A stretch of 64,000 nt of DNA from Saururus chinensis (GCA_035235625.1 CP141143.1:28034592-28098591), one strand, 5' to 3'; positions 34,556-46,451 are shown, counted from the first letter of the stretch. Program-made: numbers and translations. The notes: generated by a model from the letters alone, not told the origin.

Positions 34556-35385
34556 GTTGTATTAAGAGTTCTATCTCAGTTGCATCGAGACATGTTGACA
34601 CATAAGTGTGGCACAAACACCTTGGTCATATGTCAGAAAAGGGTTGAAGGTACTACAGAGTAAGGGGAAGTTGCCAGATTTAATGAATGTTGATTTGAGT
34701 TTCTGTGAGGATTGTGTTATGGGAAAACAAAAAAAATTACTTTCTCAAAATTAGCCCCTAATAAGAAGACTGAGCATCTTGATCTACACTGATATTTGGG
34801 GGTAGCCCAGGTTCCTTCCCTTGGAGGTGAGTGTTATTTTGTCACTTATTGATGATGCTTCTCACAAGTTGTCGGTTTATTTTTGTAGATAGAAATATGA
34901 TGTCTTTTCTATATTTGTGAAATGAAAATTGCATATTGAGAATGAGACAGGACTAAAGTTAAAATGCCTCAAATCAGACAATAGCGGCAAGTACTGTGGA
35001 AGAGAATTCCAGTCATTTTGTGACAAGTATAGAATTTATAGGCTATTAACCAGACCTAGGCAACCCAAATAGAATGATGATGCTGAAAGGATGAACTAGA
35101 TTCTTCTAAAGAGGACACGTAGCATGAGACTCCACTATGGCCTGTCGCCTATGTTTTGGACCTATGTTATTGATGTTGCAGCATATCTGATTAATAGGTC
35201 CACATCCTATGCCTTGGTTGGAGGGCTTCTTAAGCAAACATGGATGGAGAAGGAGATTTCCTTTGACCACTTATGGGTGTTTGGTTGTGCGGGTTATGTT
35301 CATATTGAGGCAAAGCATAGAGACAAGTTGGATTCAAAATCCAACAAGTATTATTTTCTTGGCTATGGTGGTGATAGCTTTCGGT
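34556..35385 (+). pseudogene. Copia A integrase, first part
   Basis: The pre-integrase zinc region begins VWHKHLGHMSEKG (about 34606). Core residues can be located in different frames: YTDIWG (first Asp, about 34782), CLKSDNSGKYCGREFQSFCD (second Asp, about 34975) and NDDAERMN (Glu, about 35075). Then comes an uninterrupted frame, 35124-35414, with YLINRSTSYAL and VFGCAGYVHIEAKHRDKLD. It is cut after FRYK by the second large insertion, and the text resumes LWDLVQRK at 40158. Several stops; inactive. Confidence 0.75.
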
Positions 35386-35390
35386 ATAAG
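35386..35390. repeat. Left TSD (ATAAG) of giant LTR element 2
   Basis: ATAAG, repeated at 40153-40157. Confidence 0.85.
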
Positions 35391-35689
35391 TGTAATATCC
35401 CTAATTTTCTATAATTTTTCTATAATTTTCTATTATTTTTTGTGCGTATATTTGACAGAGATATTTGATACTTTAGCATATCTGTATTTATAATTAACCT
35501 CGATATTCAAGACCGTAGAGTCTGGACTAGTGTTTAGTTGCAGCTCTTTGACCTCGATGTGCCATAGAAACCTTTGGCATGAAAACGGGAGAGAAAAGAA
35601 AGTGGTGTGAAGCAAAGGAGAAAGGGAAGAAAGGAGAGAAAAGGAAAAGAAAAAGATAAAAGGAAAAATAAAAAAATAAAAGAAAGGAT

Positions 35690-36900
35690 ACAAATTGGGC
35701 GCGGAGCGCCCGACCCATTGGGAGCCAAGGTAAACCTCTGCTGCATACTTTGTGAAGCCAAAGGCAGCGCGGCCACCAGCCACTGGCTTCCACTTCGCTG
35801 GCCTTGGCCTGGTGATGCCGCAGCCACCACCCTGGCCTAGAACCACCGGCCACCGCCCCCTTTCCCTCTCCTTTTCCTATTATAACACTATGAAACTGCC
35901 CCTCCCTTTGGCCAATTTGCCACTGCCGCCGCCGCCACCGCCAACTACATGCCACCAACTCATTGCCATAGCTTTGCCCTAGCTAGAACGACCTCCGAGC
36001 TCCACCGTCCCGGCCTCCCTACCCCTCCTTCACTGGCATGAGGTAAAATCGGCTTCGCCACTTTTGTTTTTCCATTTTTGTTTATTTGTGTGTTGCTACC
36101 GGAGGCAGTGCTGCCAATCGCCTGCCATTGACGACTGGCCTTCATCCTACCTCAGGCCAACGATGGCAAGGCTGCCCCCTAGCTAGGACCACCGCCTCCC
36201 CCGGCCCATCACCCCTCCTTTCACCCTTTTTTCCATCCAGACAAATCACTCTTTCCCCACCCTTTTGGTTGTTTTTTTGTCTTTCTATGGCTGTGAGTAG
36301 CTGGAGGAGCTCTGGCTCACCATCACCGGCTCTGTCTCGGGCTGATGACAGTAGTTAACCACCACTCTAGTGCCCATTCTCCTCTCCTCCGGGCCCCATT
36401 GCTTCGCTTAGTCTGAAACACATAGACTTTCCCCTGTTTCGGTCTAGTGGCGTTGATTTGCCACCGCTACTCAATACAAACTCTGGTCGGTGTCCATCCA
36501 GATTGCTAGATTGCCATCATCTTTCAAGTCCACTCCCCAACCATGTCCGGCCATTCATGGCCCAACAACAGCCTGTCCGCAGTCCTAGCTTGGCACGCTA
36601 TTGCCCCCGACTAAATCAAGCCATTTTGTTCTTTCTAATGGCGGATAGCCATAGATGCCAAGTTGACCCAATGACGGAAAGGGGTCCCCTCTTCCAGCCT
36701 CCCGTGCACATCTTTTGCCTAAATTGGATGCCCCAAACTTGGGGCACATCTCTTACCTTCATTGCATGGGCCCCATCCCAGCCCAGGGCCAACCAGTCCC
36801 ACCTAACATTGCGCTAACTTGGGCCGCATGTTCAATTGACATGGGCTCTGCCCTGGCCCAGTGACAGCAAGGGCCAGCACTTCTGGCCCAATTCCACCTC
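35690..36900. other. G+C-rich zone inside giant LTR element 2
   Basis: CCGCC-rich text with overlapping frames on both strands (35527-35958, 36458-36817 and others). TATTATAA at about 35878 could be a TATA box. No domain could be found; comparable to the zone at 31860-33560. Confidence 0.5.
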
Positions 36901-39695
36901 TGTACCCCCACTTTCCCTTACGCACGACCTTGAACCTATGGGAAAGAGTCCCCGGCTTACCGGTTCTAATGAAGGATAGTAGCACTGTCGGCCACTAGCC
37001 TCAGGCCAGCAAAGGCTTGACCGCTACCATGCCCATATCCTCCATCGTAAGTCATGCTCGATGCACAATAGTTTGAGTGTGGGTAGCAATTAGAAATGTC
37101 GCCGCCTTTGTCAGTCACTTTCCCCTGCCCTTAGTGCCCACAACATATTTTTGGGCGACCACCACTTGTGAACCCCACCTCCTCCAAGACCAATTAGCCA
37201 AACTCCCTAAAAGGTTTTTTTTAGGGTTTGGCTATGATAGCACGTGCATATGTTGTTCGATAGCCGACTCTATCTTTGAGTGGTTGGGTCCTGCTCCCAT
37301 CATCTTAAGTAGCATAGGGACAAACCAACAACCTGCCCCCTTTGTCTATCCTTTTGCCCATGCACTTGTGATCACGTGTGTAGCTTAAGTTAAGGGCACA
37401 GCCCTTGTGCATTTGATGATTGACCGACACCACCACTAATCAAATATGACTATCAAAGTCTTGCTTTGCCTCTCCTGTGTCCATGAGTACGCAACCAAGC
37501 CCTCTGCCTTTTGTGAGGCTTCAACAATAAAAAATCATTGCCACTGCATGTGGTTCGCAATCGATTTTAGCATCTTGTGGCCAACCATGTAGTTTAATAG
37601 TTGGCCGACCTCCAATTAGTCACCCCCATTCCATGGTCACTATTGCCATGTCTGGTGGCACGACCTTGAGCACAGCTACCTTAGTGCGCTCAATCTTTTG
37701 CTTTGAGTGGAATTAGCCTAACTTTACCGAGATTAATTCCAGCATCTCTGAAAATCCTAGGGACAGCAACTCTCTCAGTGTGATGCTTTTGGCTGCCTAT
37801 TCTGCCATTGACATTGCCACCATCATATGCTTTCCATCAAACTCTCCTAGATTACGAGGTAGGGGGCGTTGAACTTGTAATTTCATGATAACATGATTTG
37901 ATTCTGTAGTAGCATATTAGGAGTTTGTAATTTAATACTTTGCATGATAAATGTTGATTAAATGAGCATGTTTTTATATATGTGAACTATGCATATGCTA
38001 GCAAAGACTAAGGGTATGATAGTAAGTGGTTGATTTATTTGTATGTGATTAGAGCATGCGATAAATTTGTGTGGTCGATGGGCATGGGCATGTGCATTTG
38101 ATTGGATGTTTGTCGAACGGATGCTTCATGGACTATTATGGGGAGATTGTTGGTGATAGAAGACGTAAGATTGACAGGCGAAGGTTGGACTTAATGAGAT
38201 TGGAGGATTGGTTTTGATTGAGTTGGACAGTATGTTGGAGCAACAAGCAAGAGACTTAGGGATGCAGGAATTCAGAAGACTTAAGGTTCGAAGTGTCTTT
38301 GGGGATTGTGAATTAGTGAGAGTGGACACCATAATTGTACACGCAGAATATATGTAATATGAATTGTAACAGAAAACAATAAGTAAGGAATTAGTAAGGG
38401 TTTGATGATGGGACTTAAGTCTAAAGGGTTTCATTTGAGGAGTTCGAGTAAGACGATTCGGTTTTAAGGTAGATGGTGTAAGATGTAAGGCCATAAGTAT
38501 ATGATGGTAAGAGTGTTAGTATGGAATTCGAGTTTGACAAGTGAGGCTATGCAGAGATTTGTAAGACTGTAAGTGTAAGGGTAGGGGATGAGCTAAGTAA
38601 AGAATGCTACCTTTGTGGATTAGAGCTTTATAATGGGTGCAGTTCTAGCTTTATTAGCTTAAGAATGTAAGACAAAAGTAGTTCTGAGCATAATTATATA
38701 TACATAAGTTACTTAATATGAACTTGAATTATAAGTAACTATATTTTGATAACATTGTGAGTTGAGACTGAGGGTTTCGACGGATTAAGTTTTGTGTTTG
38801 AGTTAGTCAATAAGTATTAGACTGAGCACCCTTCATGGTTTAGCCATGGTGTTATCCTATATGATCTGGTCTTGGTGTTATATTTTGGCCCAGACGTTTG
38901 ATGCTATGTTGAGAGCATTGTAAGTTTCCACCCTTCGTGAGCATTGTATGACTTTTTGCCTACATGTTGCACTATATATTCTGCCCAAGAGTGGCACTGT
39001 AAGATTCCTGCCCAAGATTGGCATTGTATGATTTCCGCCCTCAGTTGACATTGTATAGCCTTTAGCCAACACCATATGGCCCTAGAGAGTGGGCATTTGC
39101 TTGCTCAGGTAAGTAGTATCATGGATCTGCTCTTACATGTTTGATCATGTGCTCCATGAGCATAGGTGTGCCTTGCTATTGAAAAAGTCCATGACATCTA
39201 GCTACTCCCCGAAGGTTAAGGTGATGCCCTAGTGACATTCTTTTCCTTTTCAATGTTGGAGCTTATTAATTATAATGAGCTTTAGTTGTCAATATTATGT
39301 GTACGATAGTAAGAGTAAGTTGTTTGTTTTAGATTCAAAGTAAGCTATACTTGTAAGATTCAAAGTAAGTGTAAGTGTAAGCTTCTATGAAAAATGGTAA
39401 GAGTAAGATTGTACGAGTAAGGTCGTACAATTAAGTTCGTACGAGTATGTGTATGTTGTATGTGTAAGCGTATGATTATACGAGTAAGTTGGTAAGACTC
39501 TGATTTAGAGTGTAAGTATAAGTGCAAGAGAATGCTATAAGAGTAAGTGTAAGTTCATCTAGTGTGACCGTATGCATGTAAGATACTTTATTTATGTTGC
39601 ATGTACTTCTTGCTTCATGTGTGGTTGCATGAATGCATCTATGTATGAACTTACGAAGCTCATTGATTTATTTTCCCTAATAGGTATTTTCCTAC

Positions 39696-39713
39696 TGAGT
39701 ATGAAAATACTCA
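39696..39713 (+). other. Conserved GAAA-loop hairpin of LTR family
   Basis: TGAGTAT-GAAA-ATACTCA: 7-bp perfect arms with a GAAA loop, about 440 bp from the 3' end, followed by TTTACCCTATTTTTAGCCCC and TTTTGCAGG. Confidence 0.7.
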
Positions 39714-40152
39714 TTTACCCTATTTTTAGCCCCTTGGACTAGAGGCTTTTGCAGGATGATCGATAATTTTTTGGATTGGACTCATAGTGAGGCTATGTGG
39801 ATTTTGGTGTCATGATATCATGTATTGCTTAAGGTAAGAGTTAAATGTATTATTTTTTGGACTTGTGCATATATGTATAATTTAAAACTCTGACTCTTGA
39901 AAAACTTGTACTCAGAGAGGCCTGAGAGGTATTTGTTTTTAAAGCCTATGCAGGCTATGGTAGGTTTCATTTTTATATTTTCGTTTTGGGTCATGCTTGA
40001 GAATGTTAGGTTTGTTGTAAGATGGTTTAATTTATAAAAAATTATTTTAACATGTTTTGAATTTTACTGTTTCCATTAATTTATATTAGTATTTTTGAAA
40101 AAAATTAATAAAATTTTAAAGTAAATATAAGGAAAAAACCTTGGGTGTGACA

Positions 40153-40157
40153 ATAAG
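40153..40157. repeat. Right TSD (ATAAG) of giant LTR element 2
   Basis: Exact copy of 35386-35390. Confidence 0.85.
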
Positions 40158-41160
40158 TTATGGGATCTAGTCCAAAGGAAGGTCGCAAGAAGCATTGATG
40201 TGATGTTCCATGAGATTGAGCTCCATAAACACCACCTAGTTCAACAAAAGGGGATAAAAATTATCAAAAAATTGTTGAACTTGATGCAAATACACACCTA
40301 GTGCCCCCCTTCCCTATGATGAGGGCACCGATGTTTAGGGGGCTAGAACACCAAATGGCTAGGATGACGAAGACAATAAGCAGGTTGATCAGACTAAGTT
40401 TGCCCTAATGGCCCTACAATAGATGGATTTAGGGTGGACCTCTACTAGACAAAGAAAGACAAAACAGATATTTGATCCATCTTCAAGTGTGTAGAAACAG
40501 AGTTTCAATCCTAGCTTAAATTATATAATGCTTACAGACAATGGTGAGCCTGAGAGCTTTGAAGAAGCATGCAGAATAGACACTTTAGTTGAATTGTAGC
40601 ATGCCATGGATGATGAGATGGACTCATTGATGTCCAATGAGACATGAGAACTTGTTGAGTTACCTGATGGTAAGAGGGCCTTACATAACAAGTGGGTATA
40701 CAAGTTGAAATAATAATTATACAAAAGCAAGAGGTTTAAGGCTAAACTGGTAGTTAAGGACTTTGAACAAAGGTATGGAGTTAATTAAACGATGATATTT
40801 GCTCTAGGATTGAGGATTGCTACTATCAGAATGGTGTTGTCTCTTGTAGTAGTAGAAGATCTTCATTTAGAGTAGCTAGATGTGAAGATAGCCTTTCTAC
40901 ATGGTGATATGGAGGAAGAAATCTATATGCACTAGCCCCAAGGTTATGTTATGAAGGGCAAAGAGAACTTGGTATGCAAGTTGTCTACGAGCTTGTATGC
41001 CTTAAAGAAAGCTCCAAAACAATGGTACATAAAGTTTGACAATTTCATGCAAGAGATTGGATTCTATAGATGTCATTTTGATCATTATTGTTATTACAGA
41101 AAGCTAACATCATCATACATAATTTTACTAGTCTATGTTAATGATATGTTGATAAGATGA
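40158..41160 (+). pseudogene. Copia A integrase end and reverse transcriptase
   Basis: The integrase C-terminal text (LWDLVQRKVARSIDVMFHEI) runs into RT: GEPESFEEACR (about 40548), ELVELPDGKRALHNKWVYKLK (about 40650), LDVKIAFLHGDMEEEIYM (about 40878), LVCKLSTSLYALKKAPKQWY (about 40970), then LLVYVNDMLIR at about 41130. The catalytic box is YVDD in the family; here it is YVND because GAT became AAT. Several TAG/TAA stops stand where Trp or Gln is expected. RT would be inactive even without the stops. The minus frame at 40521-40730 is a shadow. Confidence 0.8.
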
Positions 41161-42070
41161 GCTAATTTGAATGAGATTGATAATCTCAAGATATATGTCT
41201 TTGAAATTTACCATGAAAGATCTAGGACCGTCGAAACATATTCTTAGCATGAGAATTTCTAGAGACATGAAGAAGAGAGTATTGAGGTTATTTCAGATAG
41301 ATTATGTTGAAAATATCCTAATAAAATTCAACATGCACAATGCCAAGCTAGTGGGTACACCTTTGGCATCCCATTTCAGACTCTCTCAGAAGCAGTCTCC
41401 TAAGACTCATGAGGATAAAGCTCACATGTATAATGTTCCATATGCCTGAGCAGTTGGTTTTCTTATGTATGCCAAACATCTCCTATGCAATTAATCAGGT
41501 GGTAAGGTTTATGGTAGACCTAGGGTAGACTCATTAGGAGGTGGTTAAGTGGATCTTTATATGCCTGAGAGGTTCTTTAGGTATGAGTTTATACTTTGGT
41601 GGACATTCTAATATATACTTAGTTGGTTTTGTTAATTCAGACTACAGAGGTACTGTAGATAACAGGCGGAACACTTCGGGGTTTGTGTTAACCCTTTGCA
41701 TAGCAGTCGCATTTGCAAAATTTGGTACCTACTTCATCATCAAAAGTAGAATATGTTGTAGCAACTAAAGTGAGCAAACAACTATTGTGATTAAAACTTT
41801 CCCTAAAAGAACTTGGCAAGGCACAAGGGAAGTGTGTTTGGTATTGTGATAATAATAGTGTTATTGCATTGGCTCAAAATAATGCATTATATACCAAGAT
41901 GAAGCATATTGACATCAAGTACCACTTTATCAAATAGTTGGTGAAGGAGAAGAAGTTGCGTCTTGAGAAGATTCATACAAACGACAACCCAGCAGATATG
42001 TTTACCAAGGTGATAACGGTGAAGAAGTTGAGCTTCTGTTTTACCTCCATCGGTCTTCTACACTAGAGAA
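41161..42070 (+). pseudogene. Copia A RT end and RNase H
   Basis: 41171-41449 reads MKDLGPSKHILSMRISRDMK and FNMHNAKLVGTPLASHFRLS, the thumb/connection of Tork-type copia. RNase H follows at 41541-41768 (GFVNSDYRGTVDNRRNTSGF, where the family has D-A/S-D-x-A-G-D) and to about 42040 (YHFIK, NPADMFTKV). Three frames are used. The end of the polyprotein lies at about 42065. Confidence 0.75.
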
Positions 42071-42163
42071 CCAATGATGATTACATAGTTACATTATTTT
42101 GCAAAAAATAATTGTTCACTTCAAGTGGGAGATTATTTGGAGGAAGGTGAAGTTCAATGTCAT

Positions 42164-42176
42164 CCAAGTGGGAGAT
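42164..42176 (+). other. Polypurine tract of copia A
   Basis: CCAAGTGGGAGAT directly precedes the TG of the 3' LTR. AAGTGGGAGAT is the usual copia plus-strand primer. Confidence 0.8.
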
Positions 42177-42612
42177 TGTGAGTTATTAAAGCTTTAATCA
42201 AACTAGGCGATTGATTAGCACTTGATTTCGTTACACAAGAAACAAAGCTGAGAGTTAGTGATCGATTGCTTATAGGACCAAAGCGGTCGATGTGAAGAAC
42301 AATCAATTGTCAATACCTAACGATTGATTGATTAATGTGCAAGATTCTGGAATGCCTCGATTTGAACGCTTCTTGATTGGCTACTTGGATATTTCATTTC
42401 CTAATATAAATACATACAAATTTGTACGTCCTTATGAGGTATAGAAGATTCTTCTTCTTCCTTGGGACTAAGTAGTTGGCAATTGAAGAGATTTTGAGAA
42501 GATTCAAAGCATCTTGTAACTATTATTTTTGCAAGTAGTAGAAATTGTTTGATCCCGTGGACGTAGGCACTGATGTACTCTCTCTATTGTCTTTCCTGTT
42601 TGCCCAACCACA
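42177..42612 (+). repeat. 3' LTR of copia A (shortened)
   Basis: Begins TGTGAGTTATTAAAGC and matches the 5' LTR to about 42595 (GTCTTTCCTGTTTG). The last 80 bp or so of the 5' LTR, up to CCACAACA, are missing or reduced to AACCACA here, so the right border is approximate. Divergence from the 5' LTR is high by eye, so the element is old. Confidence 0.7.
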
Positions 42613-43557
42613 AAGAAAAAGTTGAATTAGAATTGGAACCATAGCACCAGCCACCAAAACACTATGCTTCTGTGCTGTTGTTGAATTAGGGCATAGTCAC
42701 GGCACGGTGATAGAAGGAAGAACAAATCGAAGAATAACATTAGAACCTAAATTTACAATTGATATTCATATCCACCAGGTATTGATTACATGAGTGCAGA
42801 TATAGCACCGAAAAGATGAGTTTCACCGATGAACTCTTCTAACTTTAGCAAACCAATTTTTGGCAAAAGTTAACAGATCGGAGTGTGGATGATCATTTCT
42901 AGCGAGCTACTATTTCAGGAGCCCAACTTATAATATATATGAATCCTCAAAGAATCAAGATATGCACTTTAATGATTATTTTTAGTGCGACAACTAATTT
43001 ATTAGACCAATTTATAACATATGAATCCTTGTAGAACCAAGCCGTGCAGTTTTAGGTTTCTGAAGAACTTGGACGTCAAAATTGGGTTCCGGTTTGGATG
43101 CCGCTAGCAGAGTTATAACAAAATATTTACAAACAATCCCAAATGTTGTTTACGCCGTCCATTCAAAGAAGCCAGGAATGCATCATACCATCATCATACC
43201 AGGTAATCAATTAAATTAAAGAGAAGATATGGCGTTGCTTATAATACAAGACAAAAAATTCTTCCATTTCAAGTAATAAAGAACGTATACTTGCAAAAGC
43301 CTTTCCATATTACAACAATCCATAGAGATAATGATCAATCACAACAATTATAGAGTGGCAGCATCTAACTCCACTTAGTTTGTAGAAATTATTATTCCTT
43401 TCTGCTAACTCTTATTTGACAGTAGATTATATCCTAGAAAACAGACGATTTTCTAGAACTTACAACCAAGTTCTGCACGCCCAGAATTGTATGTACAAGG
43501 CAGAAGCGCTCAATTCAATGCAGAGACATCAAAGACAATGAAGGTGCTTCTTCAGTA
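42613..43557. other. Unassigned; includes 3' flank of the AVT6 gene
   Basis: 42613-43200 has no feature I can name apart from a loose local repeat (TTATAAYATATGAATCCT near 42928 and 43013). 43250-43557 is the likely 3' untranslated region of the minus-strand transporter; an AATAAT (minus strand, about 43395) could serve as poly(A) signal. Confidence 0.4.
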
Positions 43558-46451
43558 TCATGCACGTGGGCTTTCTTTGTTCTTCTTGAACAGAGAGTAG
43601 GCATCACTATATATAGCCACCACGTTTGAGAACACAGCAAGAACTATCATAAATACAGATAAAATCTTGTCCCTCTTTGTTGCAATGCCATGGACATCCC
43701 TGAAAAGTTTTACAAAAAATAATGGTCAGACTCTCAGCATCACTGGGATAATGACGATATATATACCTCCACAGCATGTATGTACCGATTACTAACAGTG
43801 CAAATTGCAATGTAAGTTATTAAATTCAGAGTGCCAGTTTGATACATCCAAATATTCATAGTATCAATCCTAAGCAATCAAATTTACCACAGCTGCTGCA
43901 AGTACAAACCATTGTTCCCTCTTGTGGGAGAAATTATTGTAAACAATGCAAAGTAAACACTAACATATTAAAAAGGATTTAATGGCAATACCAGTCAGTA
44001 ACATCCTTTCATGATATTAAACAGAACTTACCTAAGGGTAATGAGAGCTGGAAAAATAAATCCAATGCAAACCGCAGCAGTTGCTCCGGTAAACTGGAAA
44101 GCATCCCAGATGCTGGGTATAAAATTTGCACCCAAGAATACAATTGCAATAAGCCCAAAGCTGATCAATGCAAACCTCCTGTTATCTGAAACCAATGGCC
44201 TTGCTGAGGGAAAGAGAAGACCGTCCAGGTTGAGTCGAAGTGCAAAGAATATGATCGGGAAGACAAGCATGAGATGGAAAGCATAGCTAACACGAACAGC
44301 ATCATTAAGCACAGAACTATATGGGATGCCGAGGTTTGCATCAAAATTGGCTAGCACATCATCCAAGGTGGAATCACCAAAAAGGAGGAATCCAAAGAAG
44401 CTAGTAGTTATGTACACAGTTGAACAGAGAGCAAGAGAACTTTGCACAATAGATTGAATTTGGGATGGATCTTCAAGTTCATTGTCAATGGTGTGAACTA
44501 CAAAACCAAAAGAAATAGAATAAGTATGCAAGACAGGAACTTGCTACTAAATCTAAACATCTGACAGCAATTATTGTGTTTTCCTCCCAACAAATATAAT
44601 TTCAGGATGAGAAGCTTACCATTATAATGGCAGATATAAGCTGTAACAAGGACAGGAACCACTGTAAACAGTTCCCAGATTGAAGACAGATCGGTAATAG
44701 TAGGGAGCCATCTGGGCATAGCAATGCTACCATCTATTAGCTTCACAATCGTAATTCCAGCGGTGATGACAACAAATACAACTGCCAATGCAACTGACAA
44801 TGCAGATGTATATCTTAATGAATCTGCAAGGTGGAAGACAAAAATCCATTCATATTAGAAATATATATATATATATAAAATATATATTGTATATAATACT
44901 AAACAGTAAAGGAAAATGCACCTTCTAAAATCTCACTTTAGAACCCACCGAATGCATAATGCATCACTGCCGTGTTTTGATATGGTGGGCCTCACAAATC
45001 AATGGTGGTGATGCACCCAGGGGGTTTTACCGTGAGATTTTTGAAGGGAAATATGGCATTGCTCATGCAGTAAATGGTCAAAAGATTCTGGTAAACAAGC
45101 TAGGTGCCGATTGTTTTTGTTTTATATTTTATCCTTGTTTTGAAAATCAGGGATTTCTAAAGCTTTCTAGCACAAAAATTACAAAAGAAAATAAAATTTG
45201 GGACAGCCCTACTTGAATGCTATTCAGTCAAGTGGTTAGAACATAACCAAATAAAGAATTAAGAATATATTTCAGCTTGCTACTGAACCAAAGCCTCACC
45301 AATGTGCTTTAGACATGCCAGTGGGGCAAATACAAAAAGGGTCGTAACCAGAAGAACAAAGAAGCGTCCGTTCCACCACTGCACACCAAACCATCCCTCC
45401 AAGATACCAGAATGGTGAACCCCACTTGAAGATGTTCCAGAAATCACATCACCTTATCAATGAACAAGAAACATTCAGTAATTTTTTATTTCAAGTATAC
45501 TAGACCAAGAGGGAAATAAAATAAATTTTCTTAGACCATGAGGATAGTAAGCAAACATTGCCGAGACACATCAATTACCCGAGACACATCAATTAATTAT
45601 TCTCATTTTAATTAAGGAACATACAAATACCAAGGCATGACTTTTGTACATTATTATGATTACTGATCTCCTTAATATATAAACCAGACACCGGGTAATA
45701 ATGCAACAATGATAAATAAATTAGTGCAGCTCAATGATTCATGATTCTGGCTTTCCAGTACTCATTCACTCAAAGCAATGTTATTCACCCTGTAACCCGT
45801 CAACATATGGCTAACCTAAAGCTATTTCCATATTGGTTAAGCCATTTTCAAAGAAAAACTAATATTTACAAACATAATATCAACAAATTTCTCCAGTTCA
45901 CAATGACTACCATGAATCAATAAAGGACGCCTTTATCTACTACTAGAATCTCCATTTCTTTTTCAATTTGAAATAATCTCTATCAATTGTTTAGCTTGGA
46001 AAATGAACAGGAATAAAAAACCTTTACCTATAATAATCATATAAACAATTAGCACACCCACGTTGTTAATAACAACACAAAGCTGCAGCAGCATCCTCCC
46101 AACTCTTCCAAAAGCTTCCCCCATGACCTCCCCATAGGAAACCGTCTTTCCGGCCTTGCTGAATCTAAGGAGCATCTCAATGGACGCCTCCGTGAGAAAC
46201 GCCATGATGACGATCATCGCGATCCCAGGGCCGAGCCCCATGACTTTCATGGTCGCCGGCAGGGCCATGATTCCGGCCCCAACAATAGTTGTGGACAGAT
46301 TGAAAACGGCCCCGGGGAAGGAGGCCCCATTAAACCCCTCATGCCCAAAATCCTCGTCCTGCTTCCTGGGCAGCAAGGGAGTTTTATCGTCTAAAACCTG
46401 CTTGTGCTTCTTATGTTTCTTCTCCTTGGGGACCAAACTTCCGATCGTCAT
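43558..46451 (-). CDS. AVT6: AVT6-type amino acid transporter (AAAP/SLC38-like)
   Basis: Five exons, all with GT-AG borders: 46451-46028, 45452-45300, 44823-44620, 44497-44032 and 43699-43558. They join without a frame break to 1389 nt, 462 residues plus TGA. The product is an Aa_trans (AAAP family) protein: charged N-terminus (KEKKHKKHK, DDKTPLLPRK), then about 11 membrane segments starting at FNLSTTIVGAGIMALPAT (about 50-67), the family signature region of TM1, and ending ILSVFMIVLAVFSNVVAIYS. Arabidopsis AVT6 proteins of this type export amino acids from the vacuole; they resemble animal SLC38 (SNAT) carriers. The start is the first Met of the frame; its length fits the family (about 450-470). 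Which AVT6 paralogue it matches cannot be decided by eye. It is the only intact gene seen here. Intron 2 contains an AT microsatellite and a MITE. Confidence 0.92.
44860..44900. repeat. (AT)n microsatellite in AVT6 intron 2
   Basis: A broken run of AT dinucleotides in the intron between exons 2 and 3, next to the MITE. Confidence 0.75.
44911..45066. mobile_element. Hairpin MITE, copy 2 (156 bp), in AVT6 intron 2
   Basis: Starts GGAAAATGCACCTTC and ends GGCATTGCTCATG. Flanks ACAGTAAA (44903-44910) and GCAGTAAA (45067-45074) form a 7/8 duplication. Inverted pairs: CCTTCTAAAATCTCAC against GTGAGATTTTTGAAGG, and GCATCACTGCC against GGTGGTGATGC, so the whole unit can fold. Same family as 20378-20526 (shared GATATGGTGGGCCTC). 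Confidence 0.75.

Larger units (their letters stand above)
35391..40152 (+). mobile_element. Giant Tekay-like LTR element 2 (4762 bp)
   Basis: Starts TGTAATATCCCTAATTTTC, ends CTTGGGTGTGACA, with perfect ATAAG TSDs inside the copia A integrase. It is the same family as 28915-33852 in opposite orientation: its left 70 bp match the reverse complement of that element's right end (TGTAAGGTCCCTGATTTTTC and the GACAG word), and 38880-39280 matches the reverse of 29950-30330. No retroelement coding, primer site or second LTR was seen. A G+C-rich zone lies at 35690-36900 and a repeat-poor A+T-rich zone at 37860-40100. The many overlapping frames have no domain. It is a very long solo LTR or LARD-like element. 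Confidence 0.8.
27757..42612 (+). mobile_element. Ty1/copia retrotransposon A, split by two nested elements
   Basis: 5' LTR 27757-28388, primer site 28391-28402, gag from 28426, insertion 28915-33852, zinc knuckle/protease/integrase 33858-35390, insertion 35391-40152, RT/RNase H 40158-42070, polypurine tract, 3' LTR from 42177. Without the two insertions the element is about 5.15 kb, normal for copia. Gene order gag-PR-INT-RT-RH is that of copia, and wording such as KIEKFTGQNYEFWCM and DMLTKV-like ends fits the Tork/TNT1 group. There are many stops and frame changes; it is inactive. Confidence 0.85.

Noticed and set aside
31860..36900. Many long open frames in G+C-rich DNA (for example 33125-33679, 35527-35958)
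   Set aside because: They overlap on both strands and in all frames, are Arg/Pro/Gly-rich with no domain, and lie inside TSD-bounded LTR-like elements.
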